A DNA stretch of 64,000 nucleotides from Haematococcus lacustris. Taxonomy: Eukaryota; Chlorophyta; Chlorophyceae; Chlamydomonadales; Haematococcaceae. The stretch is from assembly GCA_030144725.1 (NCBI GenBank), contig JASKMD010000017.1, forward strand, positions 1,010,228 to 1,074,227, written 5' to 3'. Below, in pieces: positions 11,801 through 22,676 of this stretch (within the stretch, counting starts at the first letter, position 1; every line of letters begins with the position of its first letter). The notes under the pieces are model-generated. The model was not told the origin of the DNA. It was given only the letters and a program-made list of their open reading frames with translations, and ran no database searches. A program made the position numbers and the translations under genes.

Positions 11801-12358
11801 CCCCTCCCCCCCCTTCCCCCCTCCCGTGTTGCTGCCAGTGGCTAGCCCTGACCAGGCGGCTGGCAGCAGCAGCGGCAGCAGCAGCGCAGGCCTGGCCCGC
11901 CCCCACCTCCCCTCCCCCCTGCAGCGCATCAGCTGTGCCTCGGGGGGACAGCAGCAGCAGCAGCAGCCAACACCAGGGGGCACCCTCCTCCCCCGGGAGC
12001 CCCCCCCCCCGCCCCCATGGGGGAGTCAGCAGCAGCCTACCTGCACCACACCCCCAGCAGCCCCCCCAGGGGCAGGCGGCAGCATGGGGGGCAGCAGCGG
12101 CTCCAGCAGTGGGGGGGCTGCACCCGGCAGTGGGGTCAGCAGCAGCCTCCCCCCTGGGTGTGTGGGTGGGGTCCAAGGGTACCAAGGGGTGCCTGCTGAC
12201 TGTGGCCAGGGCAGTGGGTCCTGCCTCCCCCTCACCGACTCTGCTGCTGACATGATGGCCCTAGGGGGCAGGCGGGGGGGGAGCGGGCACCCCTGCCTCC
12301 ACCAGGGACCCCCTCCCCCACCCCTGGCTCCGGCTTTGCCTGAGCTGCCTGGCCAGGC

Positions 12359-12390
<32 letters not shown>

Positions 12391-15300
12391 CCCCAGGCCC
12401 TAGGCAGGCGGGTGCAGGGCAGCAGCCCTCCCCCCAGGCTGAGTGGTCAGACCCAGAGGGGGTCCGGCCTGAGCCAGCGGCCTCCCACCATGGCACCAGG
12501 GGGGTCACAGGGGGGTCACTGGGCCCTGTCGCTGGTGCCCCAGCTTCAGCCACCCCTGGGGGCGGCTGGGGGCAAGACAGCTGGGCTGGGGGGGCAGGGG
12601 GGGGGACACAGCCAGACACAGCCCAGGGGCCAGGGCCGCCCCCCCAGCTCCTGCCAAGCCAGGCGGCTTCCTCCCCCCCCCCCCAGCCTCTACCCTAACC
12701 CGGGCACCCAGCACCAGGGTTGCCTCACGCCCCCACTGTCAGCCCCCCTCCCCCCCCACCTCACCCTCATGCGCCCAGCTGCCAGTTTGCCGGCCCCTGC
12801 CCACCCCTCCTGGTCTGCTCCCCAGCCCCACCACCCAGCCGCCCCCTCCCCCCTGCTGCCCCACCACGCCGCCACCACAGGGGGGGTGCGCCCTGGCCTG
12901 GCCTCATCTGTCCAGACACACAGTGCGGGGCACCCCGGGGGGTCAGCAGCAGCCTGCCTAGACAGTGCAGTCAGCAGGGGACCTGCCCTGTGGCAACATG
13001 CCCCGGGCCTGGGCCTCAAGATCGCTGGCATACAGTGAGTGACGCGATGGCTAGGGGGAGTGGGAGGGGAGTGGGGTGGGGTGGGGTGGGGGGGAAGGGG
13101 GTGACAGGCAGTTAACGAAACCTGGCCATGCCTTGCTGCTCTTGCCAAACCCCCGCAACCTGCCCCGTCTGGAAGCAATGCCCCTGGAGCTGTCCCTCCT
13201 GCCCTGCTGCCTCTGTTCTTCTGACCGCAGCTGGTGGTACCGCACCCGCTCTCACGCCGCTGAGCTGACCGCGGGCTACTACAACACAGCCACACATGAC
13301 GGCTACGCAGCCATCCTGCAGGTTAGCACCCCACCCTGGCTGGCCGGGGGGGAATCAGCCGCCTAGCTGCAACGCAGGCAGCTGAGCAGGCAGGCAGGCA
13401 GGCGGGTAGGTGGGCATGCTGGCAGGCAGGTGGGCAGGCAGGCAGGCAGGCCACTCTGCAGAGGAAGAGTTGATGGCCAGCAGCGTGGCTGCCGCCCCTC
13501 CCACTGTCCACTGTCGGCCCTGCTGCCAACCAGCCACCCCCCTGAGTAGAGGGGGGCAGCTGGGGGAAGCTAAGGGTGGCCCCCCAGGAGCTATCACATG
13601 AGGGGCATGGCTGTCCCCCCCTCCCCCCTCACTCCTCCACACCCTCCCCCCTCCCCCCTCACTCCTCCACACCCTCCCCCCTCACCCCTCACTCCTCCAC
13701 ACCCTCCCCCCTCACCCCTCATTCCTCCACACCCTCCCCCCTCCCCCCTCACTCCTCCACACCCTCCCCCCTCACCCCTCACTCCTCCACACCCTCTCCC
13801 CTCACCCCTCACCCCTCCACACCCTCCCCCCTCCCCCCTCACTCCTCCACACCCTCCCCCCTCCCCCCTCATTCCTCCACACCCTCCCCCCTCCCCCCTC
13901 ACTCCTCCACACCCTCCCCCCTCCCCCCTCACTCCTCCACACCCTCCCCCCTCACCCCTCACTCCTCCACACCCTCCCCCCTCACCCCTCACTCCTCCAC
14001 ACCCTCCCCCCTCCCCCCTCACTCCTCCACACCCTCCCCCCTCACCCCTCACTCCTCCACACCCTCCCCCCTCACCCCTCACTCCTCCACACCCTCCCCC
14101 CTCACCCCTCACTCCTCCACACCCTCCCCCCTCAACCCTCACTCCTCCACACCCTCCCCCCTCACCCCTCACTCCTCCACACCCTCCCCCCTCACCCCTC
14201 ACTCCTCCACACCCTCCCCCCGCACCCCGCCCCTCACCCTTCACCCCCCAGGTGTGTGCCCGCCACAGCGCCCGCCTGACCCTGACCTGCGTGGAGATGT
14301 GTGACGCCCAGCACGCCCAGCATGCCCAGTGTGGGCCTGAGGGGCTGCTGAAGCAGATCCGGCTGCTGGCAGCGCGCTACGCTGTGCCACTGGCAGGTGC
14401 GGCGCAGGGGCGGCAAGGCGGGGCGGGGTGAGAGGGGGTGAGAGGGGGTGGGGTGGGGTGGGGTGGGGTGGGGTGGGGTGGGGTGGGGTGGGGTGGGGTG
14501 GGGTGGGGTGGGGTGGGGTGGGGTGGGGTGGGGTGGGGTGGGGTGGGGTGGGGTGGGGTGGGGTGGGGTGGGGTGGGGTGGGGTGGGGTGGGGTGGGGTG
14601 GGGTGGGGTGGGGTGGGGTGGGGTGGGGTGGGGTGGGGTGGGGTGGGGTGGGGTGGGGTGGGGTGGGGTGTTCCCTTGGCTTCCCTTCTTCTTCCATGTT
14701 GATGGTGGGCGAGTAACCCACTGCTACCCTGGGACTCATGCCCACTTGACAGCTTTTGCTGGTACTGCCGCCTGCGTCGCCTGGCTGTGTGACCTCATTG
14801 TGTGACCTCATCGCCCGGCTGTGTGACCTCTTAGGGGAGAACGCACTGCCCATCTTCCTGGCCGGGGGGGTGGACGCTGTGGCCCTGGACCGCATCGTGT
14901 TCAACACCAGGGCCTGGTATGGCCCCTCCTCTGCTGCAGCTGCTGCCCGCCACTACCTCCACCAGCAGCAGCTAAGGGCACAGCAGGAGCAGGAGCAGCA
15001 GCAGCAGCAGCAGCATGACAGGGCGCAGCACCAAGAGCAGCAGCATGACACGGGACAGCAGCAGGAGCAGCAGCAGCAGCAAAGGGGGCTGCAGCAGAAT
15101 GGGGGCTGGGTAGGGGCCCTTGGAGCTGCTGCTGTTGTTGCGGGGGAGCATGACTCGCCTCAAGTCCTGGGCTGGGGCTACCCTGAGGCCGGCTGGGGCA
15201 ACGGCCCCCCCAGCAGCAGCAGCACAGCCCCCCCAGCTAGGTACCCCACCACCCACCCCCCTGCTGGCGCCTCTGCCTGCACCTGGCTGCCCAGCCTGGC

Positions 15301-16547
15301 CACACAATCAGCCCTGGACCCCCCCCCGGGCCGACCTGCAGGCCTCAGGGCTTGGGGCAGCCTCCCCCCCGGCGGTGCACTGCACTGCCCCCTCCCCCCC
15401 CAGCCGACCCCTCAGCCACAGGGTCTCAGCAGCAGTTCACACGCCCAGGGTGCCAGTGGGGAGGGGCACAGCAGCAGCCAGCAGGTCAGCCCCCCGGGGG
15501 GCCAGGCCAGCCAGGGGGGGAGGGGGCTGTCGCGGCAGCCAGTCCTGGGGAGGCTGCGCCACGTCCCCACTGCCGCCAGCCTGACAGCCATCATTGGCTT
15601 GGCCGAGGGGGCGGCAGGGTTGGGGGGTGGAGGGGTGGCAGGGGGGGGGGCAGGGCCTCAGGGGGGGGGCTGGAGCCTCAGCGCAGCCGCAGTGGCCACC
15701 GGCGGCACCTCCACCCAGCAGCAGCAGCAGCAGCAGCTAAGGGCCCAGCAGCCCACCACCTTGAGGCAGGCACAGGAGGCCCTGGGCCGACTGGAGGCCA
15801 GACAGGGGGGGGCTGCCGCCAGCACCGCCTCCAGCCCCGGCCCTAGCCCGGCCAGCTGCACTCCGCCCTGGTCCTCCTACCACACCAGCGGCAGCAGCCC
15901 CTCCCCTGCTGCTGCTGCTGCTGCTGATTACTTGGCAGGGGTCCCACCGCCCCCCCCCCCCTCTCATGCGAGTCAGCCCCCCCCCACCCAACAACACCTC
16001 CCTGCCCCCCGCCCTGCATGCGCTGGCTGAGGGTCAGGGTTGGTGGGAAGAAAGCTGCCCCCCCCTGCCGCCCCCCCCAGGCTTGCCCTGCAGCGCATCC
16101 AGCCGGGGGTTGCTGTCCGGGTGGGGAGGGGGGGAGGGGGGCCGCCCCTCCCCACCCACCCGCCCCACCTCAGCGCAATCTGAGCCCTTCTCTCACCACG
16201 CCCTCCCCCCCGGGCGCTGGGGCTGGCCCCCCCACAGTGCCAGCACAGGGCAGCAGGGTGGGGCCATGCCCCCTGCCCCCAGCGCTGCCTGGTGTGCGTT
16301 GGGGCATGGGTGGGGCAGTGGGGGGGAGAAGGGGGATTTGGGTCTTGGGCGGCCTGGTGAGCAGTCAGCCCGGGTGGCTGCCAGCGGGCTGCGCTCCGAC
16401 AGCTACGCTGACATTGTGGAGCCGCTGCCCAGCCTGGCCTCCTTCACGCTCCTGCGCCTGGGCCCCGAGCTGCTGCTCCCCAGCCACCAGCCGCCCTGGC
16501 TGCGCTTCATGACGCGCATGCAGCAGGGGGGCTATGTGCCATGCTGA
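7537..16547 (+). CDS. Beta-amylase (glycoside hydrolase family 14), multi-exon
   Basis: Releases maltose from the non-reducing ends of alpha-1,4-glucans in starch breakdown. Exons inferred from conserved sequence and matching splice phases: 7537-7632 ([10 protein letters not shown]), 7708-7806 (RGVAVDVW), 7878-7970 ([20 protein letters not shown]), 8046-8123 ([13 protein letters not shown], the flexible loop), 8297-8470 ([17 protein letters not shown]), 8863-8928 ([12 protein letters not shown], with the catalytic acid Glu), 9866-9952 ([13 protein letters not shown]), 10250-10377 ([15 protein letters not shown]), 10580-13034 ([12 protein letters not shown], then a very long low-complexity insert, then LKIAGI), 13231-13321 ([19 protein letters not shown]), 14252-14396 ([10 protein letters not shown], with the catalytic base Glu), and 14835-16547 (GENALPIF, a low-complexity region, then [19 protein letters not shown] to the stop). 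All core GH14 motifs are present. The first exon and start are uncertain; no transit peptide can be judged. Two frame changes coincide with long C runs (about 12,671-12,685 and 15,950-15,961). Confidence 0.9.
8784..8842. repeat. (CCTG)n microsatellite in beta-amylase intron
   Basis: About 14-15 uninterrupted CCTG units immediately before the exon at 8863. Shorter CCTG runs recur in introns at 10,550-10,570 and, as CAGG, at 13,385-13,450. Confidence 0.9.
10650..12980 (+). repeat. Low-complexity P/S/Q/A/G-rich insert in beta-amylase
   Basis: Between two conserved core segments of GH14 ([11 protein letters not shown] and LKIAGIHWWY), which in other family members lie about 15-25 residues apart, more than 2.3 kb is present. 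It stays open in one frame to 12,698 and is rich in CAG, CCC and GGG runs. It may be translated as about 790 extra residues or be an unrecognised intron with few stop codons because of extreme GC content. Confidence 0.7.
13612..14221. repeat. 30-bp minisatellite in beta-amylase intron
   Basis: About 20 tandem copies of a 30-bp unit (CTCACCCCTCACTCC + TCCACACCCTCCCCC, with C/A and T/C variants) fill most of the intron between 13,322 and 14,251. The strand asymmetry is extreme: the plus strand has almost no G. Long open frames on both strands are by-products of the 30-bp period. Confidence 0.95.
14446..14670 (+). repeat. (GGGGT)45 array in beta-amylase intron
   Basis: A pure pentanucleotide array of about 45 units lies in the intron 14,397-14,834, with the G-rich strand being the coding strand. 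It has strong potential to form many consecutive G-quadruplexes in DNA or in the pre-mRNA. Confidence 0.95.
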
Positions 16548-18303
16548 GCAGGCACCGGGGGCAAGGGTGGGGTGGGGGGGGGTAAGAGTGCTGGGGAGCG
16601 CTGGCCCCCGGCTCTGCTGGCTGCATGCAGGGCAGGGCTGGGAGGGGGAGCAGGTTGCACCCTGTTGCTGTGTGTGTGTAGGTGGGGGGGGGGGGGGGGC
16701 TGCTGGGGGGCTACTCCTCATGGGGGAGGGCCACAGTCTGTAGGCAGGGGTGAGGGAGGCTTGGCCAGCTGCTGCTGTTGAGTGGCTCCCTTGGGCCACC
16801 GCCTTTGGCAGCTACCCAGAAGCTGCCAGGGGATAGGGGGGAGGTCAGGGGGAGATGGAAGGGAGCTGCAGGCTGGCGCATGCCTGTCTTGGGTGGGTAG
16901 GGGGGAGGTCCGCATGGGGGTGAGCGGGGCGGGGTGAAGGGGAGTGGCGGGGTGGATGCTGGGCAGCAGCTAGCTCGTGCACCACACCCCCTCGCTCTCG
17001 CTTGCCACGCCCCGCAGCAGCTGAAAGAGGCGGCAGCCTGGGGCTCCGCACGCCCCTCGCTACTCCGCATTCTGTTTGGCGTCGTGGCGTCGCCTGTATT
17101 CAAATGTCACACTAGCGCACCAGGCAGTGCTTGGTCCGGGAAGGTTTTGCAGAGACGCTGTGTCCGCACGTTCGGTGCGTGTTTCAGTAACCGTTTTATA
17201 GTTATGCAGAGAGACTTCAAGTTGCAGGTATTTACGAGCGGGACCGGTCGCACCAACATTGACTGCCGCTCCCATGCCCAGTGTTGCATTGGATCATGTC
17301 AAGCTCGGGCGTGCGAGCTGTTCAATGGGCTGAGGATGGTTATACACCGTCGTCCTAGTTCGGCTCTGGCCTGGCCTGTCAGCGCTAGGGCGCGCTTCCT
17401 TCTCCTTCCTGCCCAGACCACCAGCACAGCTTCGAGTGAGCGCTGGCTCCTCCCGCCATACGCGCTGATTACTCTAGGCTATCCAGGCACGTGGCATAGG
17501 GCATAGCCATGCGTATTGACTAGTATGAGCTGATATTAGCTTGGCTTGCTATTATTGCTATTATTGATATTAGCAAGGGGGGGAATCGCCCTAACGTGGC
17601 ACACACATAAACACATGTGCACCTGTACCACCTGCATCGCGTCATGGCGCTAGTCGCTGACTCGAGCACCATTTCCTGACCGTGGCCGCGCAGCACCAAA
17701 GCGACGCACGGCGCTTTCCCCTACTCCCGGGCATGGTCACATGGCGCCGGAGTGACACCGCCGGCAATGACCGGCTTGAGGGCAGGGCAGGCCAGATGCT
17801 TCATCGCTCCCGCTAGTATGGCTGGTGCATGCTGGAGGCCAGCTCCTTGCCAGCTCCCTGCCAGCAACCTTCTACACTCAGGCGCCCCCAACATTCAAAA
17901 AATGGCAGTAAACCGACCCCTGGTAGTAGGACGGCTGTAACTCTGCACTCGCTGCGCCAAATTTAATGCTAGCTGGCTCAGTATGTAGCCAACCCAGCCA
18001 GCTACCTTTCACCCATCCAGAATAATTATCCAGTTAGTAGGCCGTGCACAGCAAAGCATCAAAGTTAGTAATTCAAATTTGAGCCGGTTCGGGGCATGCA
18101 GTCATCGCTGCGACCACCCGCGCCGCTTAGGTTGCTCTACACGAGCATGCGCATCGGCAGATGCAGTCGGATCGGAAAACGGTTGCGGGAATGTGGCTCG
18201 AAGGCGGTTGGCAGGTGGTTGGGGGAGGTGGCCGGTACAGCCTTTGTTGCGCACTTTACAACCTGAGTTGGCGCTGGGGGGCTGTCTAACTAAGTCTCGT
18301 GGA
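16548..18303. other. Beta-amylase 3' flank and gene-poor stretch
   Basis: The first 450 bp are G-rich (a G run near 16,680-16,700) and are probably the 3' UTR or flank. Beyond about 17,050 composition becomes average, and no coding sequence, RNA gene or shared repeat is recognisable. Confidence 0.5.
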
Positions 18304-18639
18304 TCACCCCTTGCGCTTTGCAGCTGTCTTGGGCAGCCCCTCAGAAGGTGTGGTACGCTTGCGTAGCGTGAAGCCAGGAGCCGGCGTTGCTGCACCTAGC
18401 TCACTACCTTGAGCCGGAGCAGCCTGCCCTTGGGTGGCGATTGCAGCTAGAGCCAGCTGATACATGTGCCGTAAATCAGGTGATGCAATAGGCCCCTGAG
18501 GCGACGCAACATGATGTAACTTTGAAAGTGTCTTCTGAGCTTTTAAGCCATTGGGGCAACACTTAAATCCTGCCTTGGGTGAGGCATTCAGCTCTTGCAG
18601 GTGTTGGCGCTTCTTCTTGCTAAGCCTCTTACCCCTCAT
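18304..18639 (-). CDS. Hypothetical basic ORF
   Basis: 111 residues on the minus strand, starting MRGKRLSKKKRQHLQEL and ending KTAAKRKG, basic at both ends. The middle (SPKAGFKCCPNGLKA, LRHMYQLALAAIATQG) looks like real protein rather than repeat translation. The frame stays open upstream only through a G-rich minisatellite, so the ATG at 18,639 is the sensible start. PNGLKA is shared with the ORF at 5,568. I do not recognise a family; a repeat-encoded protein is possible. Confidence 0.35.
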   Translation of the reverse strand: MRGKRLSKKKRQHLQELNASPKAGFKCCPNGLKAQKTLSKLHHVASPQGPIASPDLRHMYQLALAAIATQGQAAPAQGSELGAATPAPGFTLRKRTTPSEGLPKTAAKRKG

Positions 18640-18934
18640 GGTGGTGCCTAGGGCTGGGAGGGGGCGGGGGAGGGGAAGGGGAGCAGGCAGCGAGCAAGGG
18701 AGCGGATGGGAAGGCTGGGAGGGGTTGGGATTGGAGGGGGTGGGCTGGGAGTGGTTGGGCTGGGAGGGGGTGGACTGGGCGGGGTTGGGCTGGGAGGGGT
18801 GGGCTGGGAGGGGGTGGGCAGGCTTGATGAGGTGGGCTCCTGCAATGATGGGTGGAGGGGGGGCGGGCATGCTGGGTCGTTGCATGCCGTGGCCTTGAAC
18901 CTGCCTGGTGAACATGATGTAACTTTGAAAGTGT
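18508..18934. repeat. 24-bp direct repeats 403 bp apart
   Basis: An identical 24-bp sequence (AACATGATGTAACTTTGAAA plus GTGT) occurs at 18,508-18,531 and 18,911-18,934. It brackets the minisatellite and the 5' end of the minus-strand ORF, encoding TLSKLHHV on the minus strand both times. Confidence 0.8.
18656..18832. repeat. G-rich minisatellite (GGGCTGGGAGGGGTT type)
   Basis: Degenerate 10-15 bp units of GGGCTGGGAGGGGTT/GGGGGTG. Same flavour as 1355-1568. Confidence 0.75.
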
Positions 18935-19518
18935 TAAACTGATTGAGGCCTGGGCTGTTTGATGTGCAATTTGTTTCAATAGATGGGCCAATGGGTCAAG
19001 AACAAGGTCTTTGTATCGATTTCCCTATAGGTGCAACGGGTGCAACACAGTGGTGGACACAGTGGAGGAGGGGGGGGTGTAAGCCGGTGATACCTTAGTG
19101 TGCGCCGACCGAAATGATGTATTCGGCGGAAGCGAATACAACCAGATGTTTTAGTTGCCCCGTCTAGGTGCCCTGCACGCCCGGCAGGCATCGCGTTGGG
19201 TGTCGGCCGGACATTCCATTTGTGCACAACCAGCTTACTACGCTAGGTAGATGGGGTCACAGCGATGTGGCTCACCGTGCCAAGGAGACCCGTCTCGCCG
19301 ATGTGATTTGTTCGCGGGCACATGTGGCAGTACGCGAGCAAAGACTCCAATGGCTAGCGCTGATGGTCAGATAACGCGGACTAAACCTCCGATGCCAATG
19401 TGATAAACGCTATCGAGAACGGTGCAATATTGAGGAAGTAATCGCATGCATATCACCAACCCCATGTTGGGGGCGCCTGATCTACACCCTTAATCCTTAA
19501 CTTACTTAACTTAAGGGG
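18935..19518. other. No gene recognised
   Basis: Average-composition sequence ending in CTTAACTTACTTAACTTAAGGGG directly before the 5' TIR at 19,519. No coding signal. Confidence 0.5.
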
Positions 19519-20193
19519 GGTCACCCCCGCCACTGGCCCCGCAATTCACTTTTTGACACCGTCTTTGATCCGTTCCATGTAATTCTTTCCCCGCTAGCCT
19601 CTACATCTCACAACGGTGTCGCTAGCAGGTTAGGCCCTCTTTGGCTGATTGTACTGCATTGTGTCGACGACTTGATTAGCTTCGCAGTGTCATTCTCCAT
19701 CTGTTTTTATGCGTGTCGCAACAGGAGAGGTGGATTGGTGGCCGGAGGCATTTTCGTGCCGAGCAGCCTTTGCTGCCGTTGGACTGGGCAACTCGCGAAT
19801 ACATCTCAGGTAAGCACGGGGTGCTGTTTCTTAGTGCGTTTTGCATACAATGTCAACACATGCAACCAAATCTGCTGACCTCCACAGGTGCTTGGCTGTT
19901 GTGAGGATCAGCATCAAACCCACAGCAGCCCAAGGCTCTTCCAAGCAGGAGTGCAGCCAGGCAATCAGCTCTTGAAAACAGTGAGCAAGAGGTGAGTAAG
20001 GTTGTAATTTACCTCACTCAGTCCGGGTCAGTTTGATGTTCACGCGCACACTTGCGCAATGCATGACAGGCATGAACTGGTGAGGGTAGCACACAACAGT
20101 CACCTGCCCGACTTTCATCTCTTATTATTTCTTATGAACGACGCTACGCCTCAATATGTTGAGCAAACATGTTTATGTGTTTCTATGCGCAGG

Positions 20194-20500
20194 ATGCCGT
20201 CGACATACTACCACCCTTATCTCAACAGTCCAACAGCCAGGGATGAGCCCGATGCTAGACTGTGTGCTGTTTGTGGACTCACAAGTGCAGCCAAGAGTAG
20301 GAATGGGTTTGTGACGGTTGAAAGAGTGGGGGAGGATGCGTGCCACGGCCGCTACCAGGTTGTCTTTGGCCGCGCTAGCGTGCTGATGGGCTGCGTGGTA
20401 GATGCATGCCAACGTGCAGGGCTTGCCCCCCTGGCGCATAGAGATTGCGTCAGGATGCACCAGAAGCAACACCCCCCTCCTCCCTCCCCACCCCGGCAGC
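20194..20500 (+). pseudogene. TIR-element protein exon, copy 2
   Basis: Begins MPSTYYHPYLNSPTARDEPD after an ATGCGCAG acceptor, parallel to copy 1, with the CAVC pair kept. After VERVGEDA it continues CHGRYQVVFGRASVLMGC and VDACQRAGLAPLAHRDC, which copy 1 lacks, then runs into a P/L-rich minisatellite (20,470-20,650). Function unknown. This copy suggests what the parent element encoded between the two halves fused in copy 1. Confidence 0.45.
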
Positions 20501-20936
20501 CACCTCCTCCTCCCCACTTCTCCCTCCCCCCCTCCTCCCTCCCTCCCCACCCCCCCTCACCCCACCTCCTCCCTCCCCCCCTCCTGCCTCCCTCCACATC
20601 CTCCTCCTCCCTCCCCACCCCGGCAGCCACACCTCCTCCCCCCTCCCCGCCACACTCACTACATGGCTAGACCCTGGAGCCGCAGCCCCATCCCACCTCC
20701 CTGCCCCCCGAGCACACTCACTCAGGTCGCCCCACACATGCCCTCTCCCTTATCGTCGGCGCGGCGGGAACACCTAGATACCATGAAATCTCACTTGTGA
20801 GTGGGATACCAACAACACAACGTATCAATACACCCGTTGCCAGCCCTCCCCCAACCAGCTATGCCAGCTATGCTCCATGCCATCCTTGCATCCTAGCATC
20901 CTTGCATGCTGCACGTGTGCATGTGCATTGCGCAGG

Positions 20937-21600
20937 TGTTCTTCCGTCGACCACCACCAGCCAGAGCAGCCAGTCAGCCTGCCAGGAGCACCCCAGCCAC
21001 AGTTTGACAATGAGGCGGAGCTTGCAAGGGTAGCACAGTTCCAAGAGCACTTCCGTGAGCTGGATCAGGCATTGACTGCCTTGCAACCACTTCCAGGCCC
21101 ACCTGCACAGCCTACCGGAACCCCTCTGAGGCTGTTCAACCGGTTTGTTGTGCTTGACCTTGAGTCTGGTGTGCCACAGGAGCAGGAGGCACTTGAAGTG
21201 CAAGTGCTGCCTTCGGCACGCAGCCAAAAGCGCCGCCGCTTGCTGCTAGCCACTCCTTCAGCCCACCCCACCCTCCCCACCCTCCCCACCCCGCCCTCCC
21301 TCCCCACCTTCCCCACCCTCCCTCCTTCCCCTCCCCACCCTCCCCACCCCTCCCACCCTCCCACCCTCCCCACCCTCCCCACCCTCCCCACCCTCCCCAC
21401 CCTCCCCACCCTCCCTCCCCACCCTCCCCACCCCACCCTCCTTGCAGCCCACCCTTCCCTTCCTACAGCAGCCCTGCAGCCCTGCAGCCTTGGAGCAGTC
21501 TTGCAGGAGGTGCAGCCAATGTTGCTGCCTGTCACAGGCTCTCGAAAGCGACAGCGTACACAGCCCCCCTCCACAGCTACACCTGACCTCACCATGGTAT
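20937..21600 (+). pseudogene. TIR-element exon with NLS-like basic clusters
   Basis: After a CATTGCGCAG acceptor the frame encodes QFDNEAELARVAQFQEHF, RELDQALTALQPLPG, LRLFNRFVVLDLESG and a basic RSQKRRRLL, then a TLPTLP minisatellite, then LQEVQPMLLPVTGSRKRQR. The RSQKRRRLLLATP block recurs in copy 3 at about 22,366, so it belongs to the repeat family and not to a host gene. The two basic clusters resemble nuclear localisation signals. No catalytic domain is recognised. Confidence 0.4.
21266..21440. repeat. CACCCTCCC minisatellite inside TIR-element exon
   Basis: Nine-bp CACCCTCCC and related units, translated as (TLP)n in the open frame. Comparable C-rich stretches occur at 20,470-20,650 and 22,430-22,580 in the equivalent hinge of the element. 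Confidence 0.8.
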
Positions 21601-21616
21601 GCCTCAATTTGATACA

Positions 21617-22676
21617 CTGCATTGTGTCGATTGTACTGCATTGTGTCGACGACATGATTAGCTTCGCAATGTCATTCTCCATCTGTTTATATGCGTGTCG
21701 CAACAGGAGAGATGAATTGGTGGCCGGAGGCATTTCCGTGCCGAGCAGCCTATGCTGCCGTCGGACTCGCAACTCGCGATTACTTCCCCGGCAAGCACGG
21801 GGTGTTGTTTCTTAGTGCGTATTGCTTACGATGCTAAAACATGCAACCAAATCTGCTGACCTGCACAGGTGCTTGGCCGTTTTGAGGATCAACACCAAAC
21901 CCACACCAGCCCAAGGGTCTCCCAGGCAGCAGTGCAGCAAGGCAATCAGCCATTGAAAACAGTGAGCAAGAGGTGAGTAAGGTTGTATTATACCTCACCT
22001 TGTCTAGGTCAGTTTGATGCTCACTCGCACACTTCCGCAACGCATGACAGGCATGAACAGCTGAGGGTAGCACACAGCAGTCCCCAACCTGATTTTTATG
22101 CATTGTTTTTGATAGGTAGTGTCTCTTATGTGGGCCTGACATGGTTATGTGTATTTTGCTGCAGGATGCCATCCAAAAGATACCACCCCTATGGGAGCAA
22201 TCCATCAGTAAGGAATGAGCCCAACGCTAAGCGTTGTGCTGTGTGTGAACTCACATCGCCAGCCAAGAACAAGGATGGGTTTGTGGTAGTTGAGAAGGTC
22301 GGGGAGGATGCATGCTGGGGTTATAAATGAGCAGGAGGTGCTTGGAGTGCAAGTGTTGCCTTTGGCACGCAGCCAAAAGCGCCGCCGCTTGCTGCTAGCC
22401 ACACCTCAGGCCCCCCTCCACAGCCCCAACCTACCCCATCCCACCCCAGCCCACCCTAGCCCCACCCACCCCCAACCCCAGCCCACCCCCAACCCACCTC
22501 ACCCTCACCAGCCCACCCCAGCCCTCCCTGCAGCAGCCCACCTCACCCCAGCCCACCTCACCCTTCCTGCAGCAGCCCACCCCACCCGCACTGCAGCAGC
22601 CCATCTGACAGGAGCCAGAAGAGGCCCACCGGGAGAGGGTCTTGAAGCACAAGTTGACGTCGTCGCATGGCACTGA
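21617..22676 (+). pseudogene. TIR element, partial copy 3, with broken protein
   Basis: Repeats the 5' non-coding part and first exons of copy 1 from TACTGCATTGTGTCGAC onward. The ATG at 22,165 opens MPSKRYHPYGSNPSVRNEP, keeps CAVC and ends prematurely (GEDACWGYK, stop at 22,330). Directly after comes the EVLGVQVLPLARSQKRRR block seen at about 21,180, then a P/H-rich repeat. No TIR is present. Confidence 0.55.

Noticed and set aside
13612..14221. CRISPR-like array
   Set aside because: The units are contiguous 30-bp repeats without unique spacers, inside an intron of a eukaryotic gene.
13594..14431. Long open frames (200-277 codons) over the 30-bp and GGGGT arrays on both strands
   Set aside because: The repeat period is a multiple of 3 or the unit lacks stop codons, so all frames stay open. 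The arrays lie in beta-amylase introns bounded by consistent splice sites.
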